19,609 bases of DNA, taken from NCBI GenBank assembly GCA_003561825.1, contig PWVO01000034.1, forward strand, positions 1 to 19,609. The letters are read 5' to 3'. Of the stretch, positions 13,846-19,609 are shown in pieces (the first letter of the stretch is position 1; the number at the start of each line of letters is the position of its first letter). The position numbers were made by a program, and so were the translations under genes. Source of the stretch: Candidatus Woesearchaeota archaeon (lineage in GTDB: Archaea > Nanobdellota > Nanobdellia > Woesearchaeales > CG1-02-33-12). A model generated the notes under the pieces. That model had not been told where the DNA came from, made no database searches, and saw only the letters and a program-made list of their open reading frames with translations.

Positions 13846-14243
13846 AACAAGTCCATATATCAGGGAAGAGAAAAAGGGCAATTGCCAGAGCAACCCTCAA
13901 AGAAGGCAAAGGCATTGTCAAGATAAACCGCATTGCAATTGAATCTTACGAGCCAAAGCTTGCAAGAATGAAGATAATGGAGCCCCTTATTATATCCGGA
14001 GAAATCCCAAAGAAAATAGACATCAGCATAAACGTGCATGGAGGGGGCGTAACAAGCCAGGCAGAGGCAGCAAGGCTTGCAATAGCAAGAGGCCTTATTG
14101 AATACTCAAAAAGCAAACAGCTTAAAGACCAGTTCCTTGAATATGACAGGCATCTTTTAGTTGCAGACACAAGAAGAAAAGAGTCGGCAAAGCCAAACAG
14201 GCACGGCAAGGCAAGGTCAAAAACCCAGAAGAGCTATAGGTAG
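13842..14243 (+). CDS. rps9: 30S ribosomal protein S9 (uS9)
   Basis: A 133-residue protein. The S9 core is visible in GKRKRAIARATLKEGKGIVK, the GGGVTSQAEAARLAIARGLI helix, and the basic tail PNRHGKARSKTQKSYR that reaches the P-site tRNA. Starts by four-base overlap with the rpl13 stop. The stop TAG is part of a GGAGG ribosome-binding site for rpoN. Confidence 0.96.
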   Translation: MKQVHISGKRKRAIARATLKEGKGIVKINRIAIESYEPKLARMKIMEPLIISGEIPKKIDISINVHGGGVTSQAEAARLAIARGLIEYSKSKQLKDQFLEYDRHLLVADTRRKESAKPNRHGKARSKTQKSYR

Positions 14244-14257
14244 GAGGATAAAAAAGA

Positions 14258-14452
14258 ATGATAATTCCCGTAAGATGCTGGAGCTGCGGAAAGCCAATAG
14301 GCCATCTCTGGAAAGACTACAAAGAGCGCTCAAAAACCGAAAGTGCAAAAAAGGTCATGGACGAGCTTGGCCTAGAGAGATACTGCTGCAGGTCAATGTT
14401 CATGGGCCAGGTAGACCTTATTGACACCATCTCAAAATTCAGAAAGCACTGA
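14258..14452 (+). CDS. rpoN: DNA-directed RNA polymerase subunit N (Rpo10)
   Basis: A 64-residue protein, the family length. Zinc ligands C7, C10 (RCWSCG) and the adjacent pair C43, C44 (RYCCRSMF) are all present, with the GKPIGHLW motif between. Rpo10 helps join subunits D, L and B in archaeal RNA polymerase. It follows rps9 by 14 bases and has a good GGAGG ribosome-binding site. Rather than continuing into rpoK or eno as in many archaea, the operon ends here. A second, degenerate rpoN-like sequence lies 1.2 kb downstream. Confidence 0.96.
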   Translation: MIIPVRCWSCGKPIGHLWKDYKERSKTESAKKVMDELGLERYCCRSMFMGQVDLIDTISKFRKH

Positions 14453-14463
14453 TTTAATAGACT

Positions 14464-14502
14464 TGTTTATTTTGATTTCTTTTTTCTTATTTGCTTTTTT
14501 TG
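14464..14502 (+). terminator. T-run terminator of the ribosomal operon
   Basis: Several T-runs (TTTATTTTGATTTC, then six and seven T in a row) follow the rpoN stop and extend into the end of the convergent HEPN gene. No strong hairpin is needed in archaea. Confidence 0.5.
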
Positions 14503-14966
14503 CAGAGGCTGAATATCTGCTTTAAGAAAAAGCAGGCATTATCTATGCTCTCGTCAGCAGGCTCCTTATTTGCCTGAGCAATCCTCTTATATGTAAACCT
14601 GCCTCTTTTGCTTTTCTCAGCATGAAAAATCTCAAGAAGAATCTCAGCCCTTGTTATCATCTTCCTGTAAATCATAAGCAGCTCAGAATCAACAACCCCT
14701 TCTTCAACTAATCTGTAGAATTCATCAAAAGCTTTTTTATGCTCTTCGGGGGCTTTAACCTTAATTCCTTTGGTTATCAAATAAGCCTTTGCAGCATAAA
14801 AAATAGAGTAATATGCATGAGAAATAACTGCGCTGTAATATGTGTCTTCTTTTAACCCGAAAATCTCAGGCTGGATATGTTTTTCATTGCTGATCTTCTG
14901 TATGATTAAAGCAAGGTTTAGCTCATTCTCTGCCCTCGAAAGGTAAATCCTGTATTCGGAATCCAT
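14487..14966 (-). CDS. HEPN domain protein (toxin-like partner of MNT)
   Basis: A 159-residue helical protein. SRAENELNLALI in the first helix and YYSAVISHAYYSIFYAAKAYL in the central helix are typical of the HEPN family PF05168. In paired HEPN/MNT (type VII) systems the HEPN protein is the toxin, often a ribonuclease, and the nucleotidyltransferase neutralises it. A clear RX4-6H catalytic motif is not visible, so RNase activity is uncertain. The gene overlaps the upstream nucleotidyltransferase gene by 44 bases, a coupling usual for such pairs. Confidence 0.8.
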   Translation of the reverse strand: MDSEYRIYLSRAENELNLALIIQKISNEKHIQPEIFGLKEDTYYSAVISHAYYSIFYAAKAYLITKGIKVKAPEEHKKAFDEFYRLVEEGVVDSELLMIYRKMITRAEILLEIFHAEKSKRGRFTYKRIAQANKEPADESIDNACFFLKQIFSLCKKSK

Positions 14967-15570
14967 GCCTAAAACCTTCTTTAATAATCTCGTAAAATAT
15001 CCGGTGATTATAAGCAGTCAGATGCTTTTTCGCTATCTGCTTTCCAAGATTCTCATCCTTTTCAGCAAGCATCTCAAGCATCTCAGCTCTGGAAATAACA
15101 TGAACATCAGCATCAGCAAGAATCCTTATCCTTGCGCTGTTTACACAGGCCTCGATTCTCTTTTTATTCTCAGAGCTTTCAATAAATACAGCTATATCCA
15201 GATCAGACCCCTTCTTTTGTTCCCCAGCAGCATAAGACCCAAAAATAACAGCTGAAAAAAAAGGAGTTTCTTCATTAATCTGCTCCCTCAGCGCATCAAT
15301 AGCCTGTCTTGCTGAGCAGCCCGTCCTTTCATAATTGCACAAAGCAATATAATAGAAAGACATCTCATTATTAAGATTTAGCCTTAAAATTCCGGAATTT
15401 CCAACTTTCTGCTCAATCAGAACATTCTCTTTCTTTAAAAGATTAACAGCCAAAGCCAGGGCATTGTTTGAATTGCATCCTGACTCTTTTTTAATCTCTT
15501 TTCTTGTAAAATCCATAAACGGATTCTTGGCAAAAACCCTAAAAATCTTAAGCTGTTTTTTTGTAATCAT
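14923..15570 (-). CDS. MNT-type nucleotidyltransferase with N-terminal winged helix (antitoxin-like)
   Basis: A 215-residue protein. Residues about 1-70 form a winged helix-turn-helix (KIFRVFAKNPFMDFTRKEI, SNNALALAVNLLKKENVL). Residues about 100-190 form a minimal nucleotidyltransferase: GSYAAGEQKKGSDLD is the GSX10DXD metal-binding motif, with a third acidic residue in ADADVHVIS. MNT antitoxins of HEPN/MNT systems can transfer nucleotides onto the HEPN partner; that is family knowledge. The fused winged helix could repress the operon directly, since twin inverted repeats flank the TATA box. The start at 15570 is about 30 bp after that TATA. Confidence 0.85.
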   Translation of the reverse strand: MITKKQLKIFRVFAKNPFMDFTRKEIKKESGCNSNNALALAVNLLKKENVLIEQKVGNSGILRLNLNNEMSFYYIALCNYERTGCSARQAIDALREQINEETPFFSAVIFGSYAAGEQKKGSDLDIAVFIESSENKKRIEACVNSARIRILADADVHVISRAEMLEMLAEKDENLGKQIAKKHLTAYNHRIFYEIIKEGFRHGFRIQDLPFEGRE

Positions 15571-15580
15571 CTTAATCCAT

Positions 15581-15620
15581 TAACCACTTTATTGGTTATA
15601 TTAAACCAATATCTTGGTTA
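15581..15620 (-). promoter_or_regulatory. Twin operators around the HEPN/MNT promoter
   Basis: Two inverted repeats with the same geometry, AACCA-N6-TGGTT, lie at 15582-15597 and 15604-15619, 22 bp apart (two helical turns). The candidate TATA box on the minus strand (15596-15605) lies across the junction between them. Occupying them would block TBP. The likely binder is the winged helix of the MNT protein. Confidence 0.6.
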
Positions 15621-15664
15621 TTTATATCCTTTTCGGTTTGATATTAAACTCAAGAAAGCAAAAA

Positions 15665-15786
15665 AGATGCTGGAGCTAGTGGCAAGCCGATAGTTCATCT
15701 AACAATCCTGAAAATAAAGTTCAGAAGCCTTCACAGGAAACTAAAAAAAGTTGGCCTGCTTGGGAACAAACATTGCGAAAAGAATA
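15665..15786 (+). pseudogene. Decayed second copy of rpoN
   Basis: AAGATGCTGGAGCT at 15664-15677 is identical to 14272-14285 in rpoN, and the next 20 or so bases match at about 16 of 20 positions. Removing one inserted A (15678) restores RCWSCGKPIVHL, against RCWSCGKPIGHL in Rpo10. With the A, the frame hits TAG at once. Beyond this the frame encodes a degenerate LKKVGLLGNKHCEK-like segment and stops at about 15788. There is no start codon in the expected place and the CC zinc pair is lost. It sits beyond the HEPN/MNT genes in the same orientation as rpoN. Confidence 0.7.
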
Positions 15787-15798
15787 AGCAATAATTTT

Positions 15799-16503
15799 TT
15801 ACTTCGATTGTTTCCACAATACTTCAAAAAAGCTTCTATAACTATCTGCTACTTGCTTGCTTTTTATTAAAATTGCATGATAAGGTTCATCCCAAACAAA
15901 TATAGCAACTTTATCTCCATAAATTGCTGTTGCAGACGGAAAAGAAGGAAATTTTGGCAAATATTTTATCTGCATAAGACTTCTTTTAGCAATATTCTTA
16001 ACTTCCTTGGTCAAAACCTTAACTCTAATTTTTGATTTGTTCATTTGCTTATTAAATTGAAGATAAAAATATGGCAAAACTTTCTGGATGTATCCTTCTT
16101 CCTCAAAGACAACATAATCTTTTTTCTCTTTCAAAATATCTTTCAAAACAGATTTAAGTCCTTCCTTTCCTTTGTATATCTCAACAACAGATTCGCTTCT
16201 TGGAAGAGCCATATAATTTTGCAATTCCGGAAGAATCATTTCAATCTCTTTTTCTCTTTCTCTAATATAATCTAATAATTTTTCTGGATTTGATGCAGAA
16301 TAATATTTTCTGTTTTCTTTAATAACATATGACACCAAACCTTTTTCTCGCAACTTTTCCAAAGTATCGTAAATATTTGTTCTATGTAACCCTGTTTCCT
16401 GTGCAATTTTGCTCACTAAAGAGGAACCTATCTTTAGTAAAGTTAAATATACTTCAATCTCTCCTTTAGCTAATCCTGCTCTTTCAAGTACCTTTTTATC
16501 CAT
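15799..16503 (-). CDS. TrmB-family transcriptional regulator
   Basis: A 234-residue protein. The N-terminal winged helix has AGLAKGEIEVYLTLLKIG, then a recognition region TGLHRTNIYDTLEKLREKGL, followed by a basic wing (ENRKYYSASNPEKLLDYI). A coiled helix links to a C-terminal domain that starts ESVVEIYKGKEGLKSVLKDI and has the GDKVAIFVWDEPYHAILI segment, as in TrmB proteins, where this domain binds a sugar or another effector. TrmB regulators control sugar uptake and central carbon genes in archaea; the effector here is unknown. It is leaderless by its TATA spacing and divergent from a small unknown gene. Codons are more T-rich than in the ribosomal genes. Confidence 0.85.
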   Translation of the reverse strand: MDKKVLERAGLAKGEIEVYLTLLKIGSSLVSKIAQETGLHRTNIYDTLEKLREKGLVSYVIKENRKYYSASNPEKLLDYIREREKEIEMILPELQNYMALPRSESVVEIYKGKEGLKSVLKDILKEKKDYVVFEEEGYIQKVLPYFYLQFNKQMNKSKIRVKVLTKEVKNIAKRSLMQIKYLPKFPSFPSATAIYGDKVAIFVWDEPYHAILIKSKQVADSYRSFFEVLWKQSK

Positions 16504-16525
16504 ATTCTGTTTAAACTCTCCTTAT

Positions 16526-16535
16526 AATATATAAA
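16526..16535 (-). promoter_or_regulatory. TATA box for the TrmB-family gene
   Basis: On the minus strand TTTATATATT is centred about 27 bp before ATG 16503. Confidence 0.5.
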
Positions 16536-16547
16536 CCCTTCTATTGC

Positions 16548-16563
16548 TGTCTAATTTTAGACA
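16548..16563. promoter_or_regulatory. Palindromic operator candidate
   Basis: TGTCTAA-TT-TTAGACA is a perfect inverted repeat with 7-bp arms, lying in the shared promoter region of the TrmB-family gene and the divergent small gene. It lies upstream of the TATA box of the former, so it could act as an autoregulatory site or control the small gene. Confidence 0.55.
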
Positions 16564-16599
16564 ACAAAGATTTATGTTTTCTCTTAAAATACCTTTTTA

Positions 16600-16605
16600 G
16601 GAGGC
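16600..16605 (+). promoter_or_regulatory. Strong ribosome-binding site
   Basis: AGGAGG lies eight bases before ATG 16613. Most lone genes here look leaderless, so a strong site at the first gene of a transcript is unusual in this window. Confidence 0.6.
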
Positions 16606-16612
16606 AATCAAA

Positions 16613-16858
16613 ATGTATGACAAAATTGAAACCAGAAAATATATTGGACGAGCAGGTCAGGAAGATGTGGTAAAAGATCTATTCCAAAATAATGCAATCC
16701 CGAATGGTTCGGCAAGAGTATATCAGCAAAATCGCGATACAGGTTATCCTGGCTTGATTGAGGACAATACTTTTGTTGAGGTCTATTCCGGAGACGAAGG
16801 ATTAGCCAAGAAAATTGACGAGTTATTAAACAGGATTGGATTCTCACAGCATGGATAA
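16613..16858 (+). CDS. Small protein of unknown function
   Basis: An 81-residue soluble protein, MYDKIETRKYIGRAGQEDVV onward, that I do not recognise. It shows no Cys pairs, membrane segments or signal peptide. The C-terminal part (GDEGLAKKIDELLNRIGF) looks like an amphipathic helix. A strong AGGAGG site fixes the start. It is divergent from the TrmB-family regulator with a palindrome between them, so it is a likely target of that regulator. It converges with the cupin gene, 91 bases away. Composition differs from the neighbouring core genes, which suggests recent acquisition. Confidence 0.7.
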   Translation: MYDKIETRKYIGRAGQEDVVKDLFQNNAIPNGSARVYQQNRDTGYPGLIEDNTFVEVYSGDEGLAKKIDELLNRIGFSQHG

Positions 16859-16949
16859 AAAACCTGTCCCTTATCCTCTTACATTATGACAATTCGTTTT
16901 ATATGAATATCAAGATAAAACACACCAGATATTCAATTTTTAGCTAGGT

Positions 16950-17183
16950 TCATTCAACATATACTCTTTTCTTTCTGTCAAATGGTGGACAAGCAATTGC
17001 TAAAAGAGTAAGTCCCTTTAAGTGCTTATATTTAGTTCCTTTTGGATAGAAAACGCAATCTCCCTTTTTCAGGTGATATTTTTTTCCATTAATTGCACAA
17101 TCACCCTCTCCTTCTAAAACATAATATGCTACATCACTCTCTTGATCATATCCTAATCTTACATCATTTCCAATTTTTCTCAC
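16950..17183 (-). CDS. Cupin domain protein, C-terminal part of an interrupted gene
   Basis: From a GTG at 17183 the frame gives 77 residues with a cupin core: DVAYYVLEGEGDCAINGKKY (beta strands of motif 1) and KKGDCVFYPKGTKYKHLKGL (motif 2), followed by LLAIACPPFD. The typical metal-binding His residues of motif 1 are absent. The same frame continues upstream through a TGA to an ATG at 17288 with a TATA box at the right distance, so the gene was probably 112 codons long. The GTG start has no ribosome-binding site or TATA of its own. The small cupin fold is often used for sugar or small-molecule binding; no substrate can be named. Confidence 0.65.
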   Translation of the reverse strand: MRKIGNDVRLGYDQESDVAYYVLEGEGDCAINGKKYHLKKGDCVFYPKGTKYKHLKGLTLLAIACPPFDRKKRVYVE

Positions 17184-17288
17184 CTTTGCGAGATTGAAAT
17201 TTTTGGTTTTTAGGATATCTGCTGTTTTTGTCGCTCAGTGATCATTTTCTTCCAATTCATTTGACCTGATTATTAGTGGTTCTCTCAT
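17184..17288 (-). pseudogene. N-terminal part of the cupin gene, ended by an in-frame TGA
   Basis: ATG 17286-17288 starts MREPLIIRSNELEENDH, then TGA at 17235-17237, then ATKTADILKTKNFNLAKV in the same frame up to the cupin core. A TATA-like TTTATTAAAC near 17311-17320 is placed for a leaderless start at 17288. TGA is used as a normal stop elsewhere in the window (ef1b, secG, rpoD), so this is not a changed code. Confidence 0.5.
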
Positions 17289-17358
17289 AATAAAGAATAT
17301 ACTTTTTATTGTTTAATAAACTTTCGCTGAGCCCAAAAACTTTTTCGGCAACTTAGTT

Positions 17359-17385
17359 TTTATGATACCCAACAAAAATCATAAA
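17359..17385. promoter_or_regulatory. Inverted repeat before the leuS promoter
   Basis: TTTATGAT (17359-17366) and ATCATAAA (17378-17385) are perfect 8-bp arms with an 11-base spacer, ending three bases before the TATA box of leuS. It could be an operator or a weak hairpin; AT-rich sequence makes chance occurrence possible. Confidence 0.3.
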
Positions 17386-17387
17386 CA

Positions 17388-17397
17388 TTTAAATATA
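17388..17397 (+). promoter_or_regulatory. TATA box for leuS
   Basis: TTTAAATATA is centred about 28 bp before ATG 17421, giving a leaderless message. Confidence 0.55.
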
Positions 17398-17420
17398 ATA
17401 GTATTTACTTCTTAATCACT

Positions 17421-19609
17421 ATGCAGGAATTCAGCAAAATAGAAGAAAAATGGAGAAAGCGCTGGGAAGAGGAAAATATCTTCCAGGCCAAAGAAGACCC
17501 AGCCAAAAAGAAATTCTACTGCCTTGAGATGTACCCATACCCAAGCGCATCATTCCTTCACATGGGCCATGTCCGCAACTACACAATCGGAGATGCATAC
17601 GCAAGATTCAAAAGAATGCAGGGCTTCAATGTCCTCTACCCAATGGGCTATGACTCATTTGGCCTGCCAGCAGAAACAGCAGCAAAAAGCCAGGGCATAC
17701 ACCCCGGGGAATACACAGAAAACTCAATCAAAAAAATAATGGAATACCAGAAAGCCCTAGGCTGCAGCTATGACTGGTCAAGAACACTCTCAAGCCACAA
17801 CCCGGATTACTACAGATGGAACCAGCTGTTCTTCATAAAGCTCTTTGAAAAAGGCCTGGCCTACAGAGCCAAAGCCCCTGTAAACTGGTGCGAAAAATGC
17901 CAGTCAGTTCTTGCAAACGAAGAGGCAGAAGCAGGCAAGTGCTGGAGATGCGACAGCGAAGTATCAAAAAAACACCTCGACCAATGGTTCTTTAAAATAA
18001 CCCAATACGCAGACCAGCTCCTGGATGAACTTGAAACAATAGAATGGCCTGAAAAAATAAAAACAATGCAGAAAAACTGGATAGGCAAAAGCTATGGCAC
18101 AGAGATAGACTTCAGCATAGGCGATGAAAAATGGCCTGTCTTCACAACAAGGCCCGACACTATATTCGGCGTAACATTCATGGTAATATCAGCCCAGCAC
18201 CCAAGGCTAATGGAACTTGTATCAGAAGACCAAAAATCACAAGTAGCAGGATTTGCAAAAAAATCAAAGCCATCAGAAGAAGAAACCGAAATAATGGAAA
18301 AAGAAGGAGTCTTTACAGGAGCTTATGTTACAAACCCAGTCAACAATGAAAAAATCCCATTATGGGCAGGAAACTTTGTAGTCGTAGACTATGGCTCAGG
18401 CATGGTAATGGCAGTCCCTGCACATGACCAGCGCGATTACGAATTTGCACAAAAATACAGCCTACCAATAAAGCAGGTAATACAGCCTAATAAAAAAACA
18501 GAAGAGAAAAAAGCATTTGCAGGAGAAGGCACACTCATAAACTCAGAACAATTTAACAGCCTAAAAAGCACAGAGGCAAAAAAAGCAATCACAGAATTCT
18601 TAGAAAGCAAAGGCCTTGCAAGAAAAGCAACAAACTACAAAATCAGAGACTGGCTTGTCTCAAGGCAGAGATACTGGGGCACCCCAATACCAATGATACA
18701 CTGCGATATTTGCGGAACAGTCCCAGTTCCAGAAGACCAACTGCCAGTGCTGCTTCCAAAACAAGTAGACTTCAATGCACCAAACCCATTGCAGTCAAGC
18801 CAGGAATTCATAAACACAGAATGCCCAAAATGCCATCAGCCAGCAAAGCGCGAAACAGACACAATGGGAGGCTTTGTAGATTCATCATGGTACTTCCTGA
18901 GATACTGCGATTCCCAGAACCAAAACCAGCCATTCAGCAAAGAAAAAGCATCATACTGGATGCCAGTGGACCAGTACATAGGCGGGGCAGAGCACGCAGT
19001 AATGCACTTAATGTACGCAAGATTCTTTGTAAAAGCACTCAGGGACATGGGCTATGTAGACTTCAGCGAGCCATTCAACAGGCTATTCAACCAAGGCATA
19101 GTCTACAAAGACGGCGCAAAAATGTCAAAGTCAAAATGCAATGTGGTTTACCAGACAGACATCTCAGAAAAATACGGCATAGACACAGCGCGCCTTTTCC
19201 TCATGACAGTAGCATCCCCTGAAAAAGCACTTGAATGGAATGATTCAGGAGTAGAAGGCTCTTACAGGGCAATAAAAAGAATATTCTCAATGCATGAAAA
19301 AACAAGCGAAGCAGATCCAGGCGCAATAACACAAAGCATAATGCATAGGACAATAAGAGACTCAACAGAGCTTATTGGCAAATTCCAGTACAGCAAAGCC
19401 CTTGTCCAGATAATGGAATATGCAAACCACCTGCACTCACTTGAAGAAATACCAGAAGAAGCATATAAAAATCTTCTATTGATGCTTGCACCTTTCACAC
19501 CCCATATATGCGAAGAGCTATGGGAAAAAATAGGAGAAAAGCCATTCATAAGCCTTGCACAATGGCCTTCCTGTGACCCTAAAAAAATAAACATGGAAGC
19601 TGAGCAGGA
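17421..19609 (+). CDS. leuS: Leucyl-tRNA synthetase, bacterial type (3' end outside window)
   Basis: The frame is open from ATG 17421 to the window end, 729 residues. The class I HIGH motif is HMGH (47-50) in SASFLHMGHVRNYTIGDAYA, then GYDSFGLPAE, a zinc knuckle WCEKCQ with CWRC, TMQKNWIGKS, the editing domain with TTRPDTIFGVTF and AVPAHDQRDYEFA, then RDWLVSRQRYWGTPIP, a second zinc module CDIC/CPKC, DQYIGGAEHAVMHLMYARFF and KMSKSK (567-572). These are marks of bacterial LeuRS, not of the archaeal/eukaryotic form. It charges tRNA-Leu and edits mischarged products. After KMSKSK the usual Gly is Cys573. Codon use matches the resident genes, so any transfer is old. The anticodon-binding domain is cut by the window edge. 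Confidence 0.95.
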   Translation, partial: MQEFSKIEEKWRKRWEEENIFQAKEDPAKKKFYCLEMYPYPSASFLHMGHVRNYTIGDAYARFKRMQGFNVLYPMGYDSFGLPAETAAKSQGIHPGEYTENSIKKIMEYQKALGCSYDWSRTLSSHNPDYYRWNQLFFIKLFEKGLAYRAKAPVNWCEKCQSVLANEEAEAGKCWRCDSEVSKKHLDQWFFKITQYADQLLDELETIEWPEKIKTMQKNWIGKSYGTEIDFSIGDEKWPVFTTRPDTIFGVTFMVISAQHPRLMELVSEDQKSQVAGFAKKSKPSEEETEIMEKEGVFTGAYVTNPVNNEKIPLWAGNFVVVDYGSGMVMAVPAHDQRDYEFAQKYSLPIKQVIQPNKKTEEKKAFAGEGTLINSEQFNSLKSTEAKKAITEFLESKGLARKATNYKIRDWLVSRQRYWGTPIPMIHCDICGTVPVPEDQLPVLLPKQVDFNAPNPLQSSQEFINTECPKCHQPAKRETDTMGGFVDSSWYFLRYCDSQNQNQPFSKEKASYWMPVDQYIGGAEHAVMHLMYARFFVKALRDMGYVDFSEPFNRLFNQGIVYKDGAKMSKSKCNVVYQTDISEKYGIDTARLFLMTVASPEKALEWNDSGVEGSYRAIKRIFSMHEKTSEADPGAITQSIMHRTIRDSTELIGKFQYSKALVQIMEYANHLHSLEEIPEEAYKNLLLMLAPFTPHICEELWEKIGEKPFISLAQWPSCDPKKINMEAEQ

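Noticed and set aside
15636..15649. Third inverted repeat GTTT-N6-AAAC beyond the HEPN/MNT operators
   Set aside because: The arms are only 4 bp, in AT-rich DNA, and face the opposite way from the two AACCA-N6-TGGTT repeats.
17235..17237. TGA as selenocysteine or a reassigned codon in the cupin gene
   Set aside because: TGA ends several core genes here, Trp is encoded by TGG, no selenocysteine-insertion element is visible, and small cupins are not known selenoproteins.
18710..19222. Plus-strand frame of 170 codons inside leuS
   Set aside because: It overlaps the conserved LeuRS frame and its translation has no domain-like pattern.
1..19609. CRISPR array or transposase gene
   Set aside because: No regularly spaced repeats and no transposase- or integrase-like frame were found on either strand.

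Overview
The window looks like a chromosomal segment of an archaeon, most likely a small-genome DPANN lineage (Woesearchaeota/Pacearchaeota-like). This placement is inference. What is seen directly is an archaeal RNase P RNA, archaeal-only small proteins (RadB, Sec61-beta/SecG, NAC, aEF1B, a DUF1610-type zinc finger), the archaeal ribosomal/RNA-polymerase cluster S13-S4-S11-Rpo3-tRNA-Leu-L18e-L13-S9-Rpo10, a tRNA-Leu with a bulge-helix-bulge-like mini-intron, and many genes with a TATA box about 25-30 bp before the ATG, which implies leaderless transcripts. The resident genes favour A- and C-ending codons.

Layout. 1-147: 3' end of a SepF-like gene. 279-1481: TreT-like glycosyltransferase. 1554-2007: zinc finger plus elongation factor 1-beta. 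2030-2704 (-): RadB. 2809-3106: RNase P RNA. 3156-3678: Sec61-beta and NAC. 3718-4690: two overlapping paralogous genes of unknown function. 4725-4798: tRNA-His. 4816-6405 (-): membrane protein ending in a lytic-transglycosylase-like domain, unexpected for an organism without peptidoglycan. 6610-6933: zinc-ribbon membrane protein. 6940-10433 (-): a copper module with a membrane-anchored winged-helix regulator split by an in-frame TAA, a membrane protein with an odd HMA-like domain, and CopA.

10434-14452 holds the ribosomal/RNA polymerase operon, preceded by a strongly structured leader. 14453-17290 looks like an accessory stretch: a HEPN/MNT toxin-antitoxin-like pair with twin operators around its TATA box, a decayed second copy of rpoN, a TrmB-family regulator divergent from a small unknown gene with a perfect palindrome between them, and a cupin gene broken by an in-frame TGA. 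17421 to the end is a leucyl-tRNA synthetase of bacterial type, running off the window.

The most interesting items are the two genes cut by single in-frame stops, the rpoN relic bordering the HEPN/MNT module, the transglycosylase-like membrane protein with its leader hairpin, the S13 leader RNA, the overlapping paralog pair, and the copper regulator region with two identical sites 31 bp apart. No homology or structure search could be run; all family calls rest on motif recognition.
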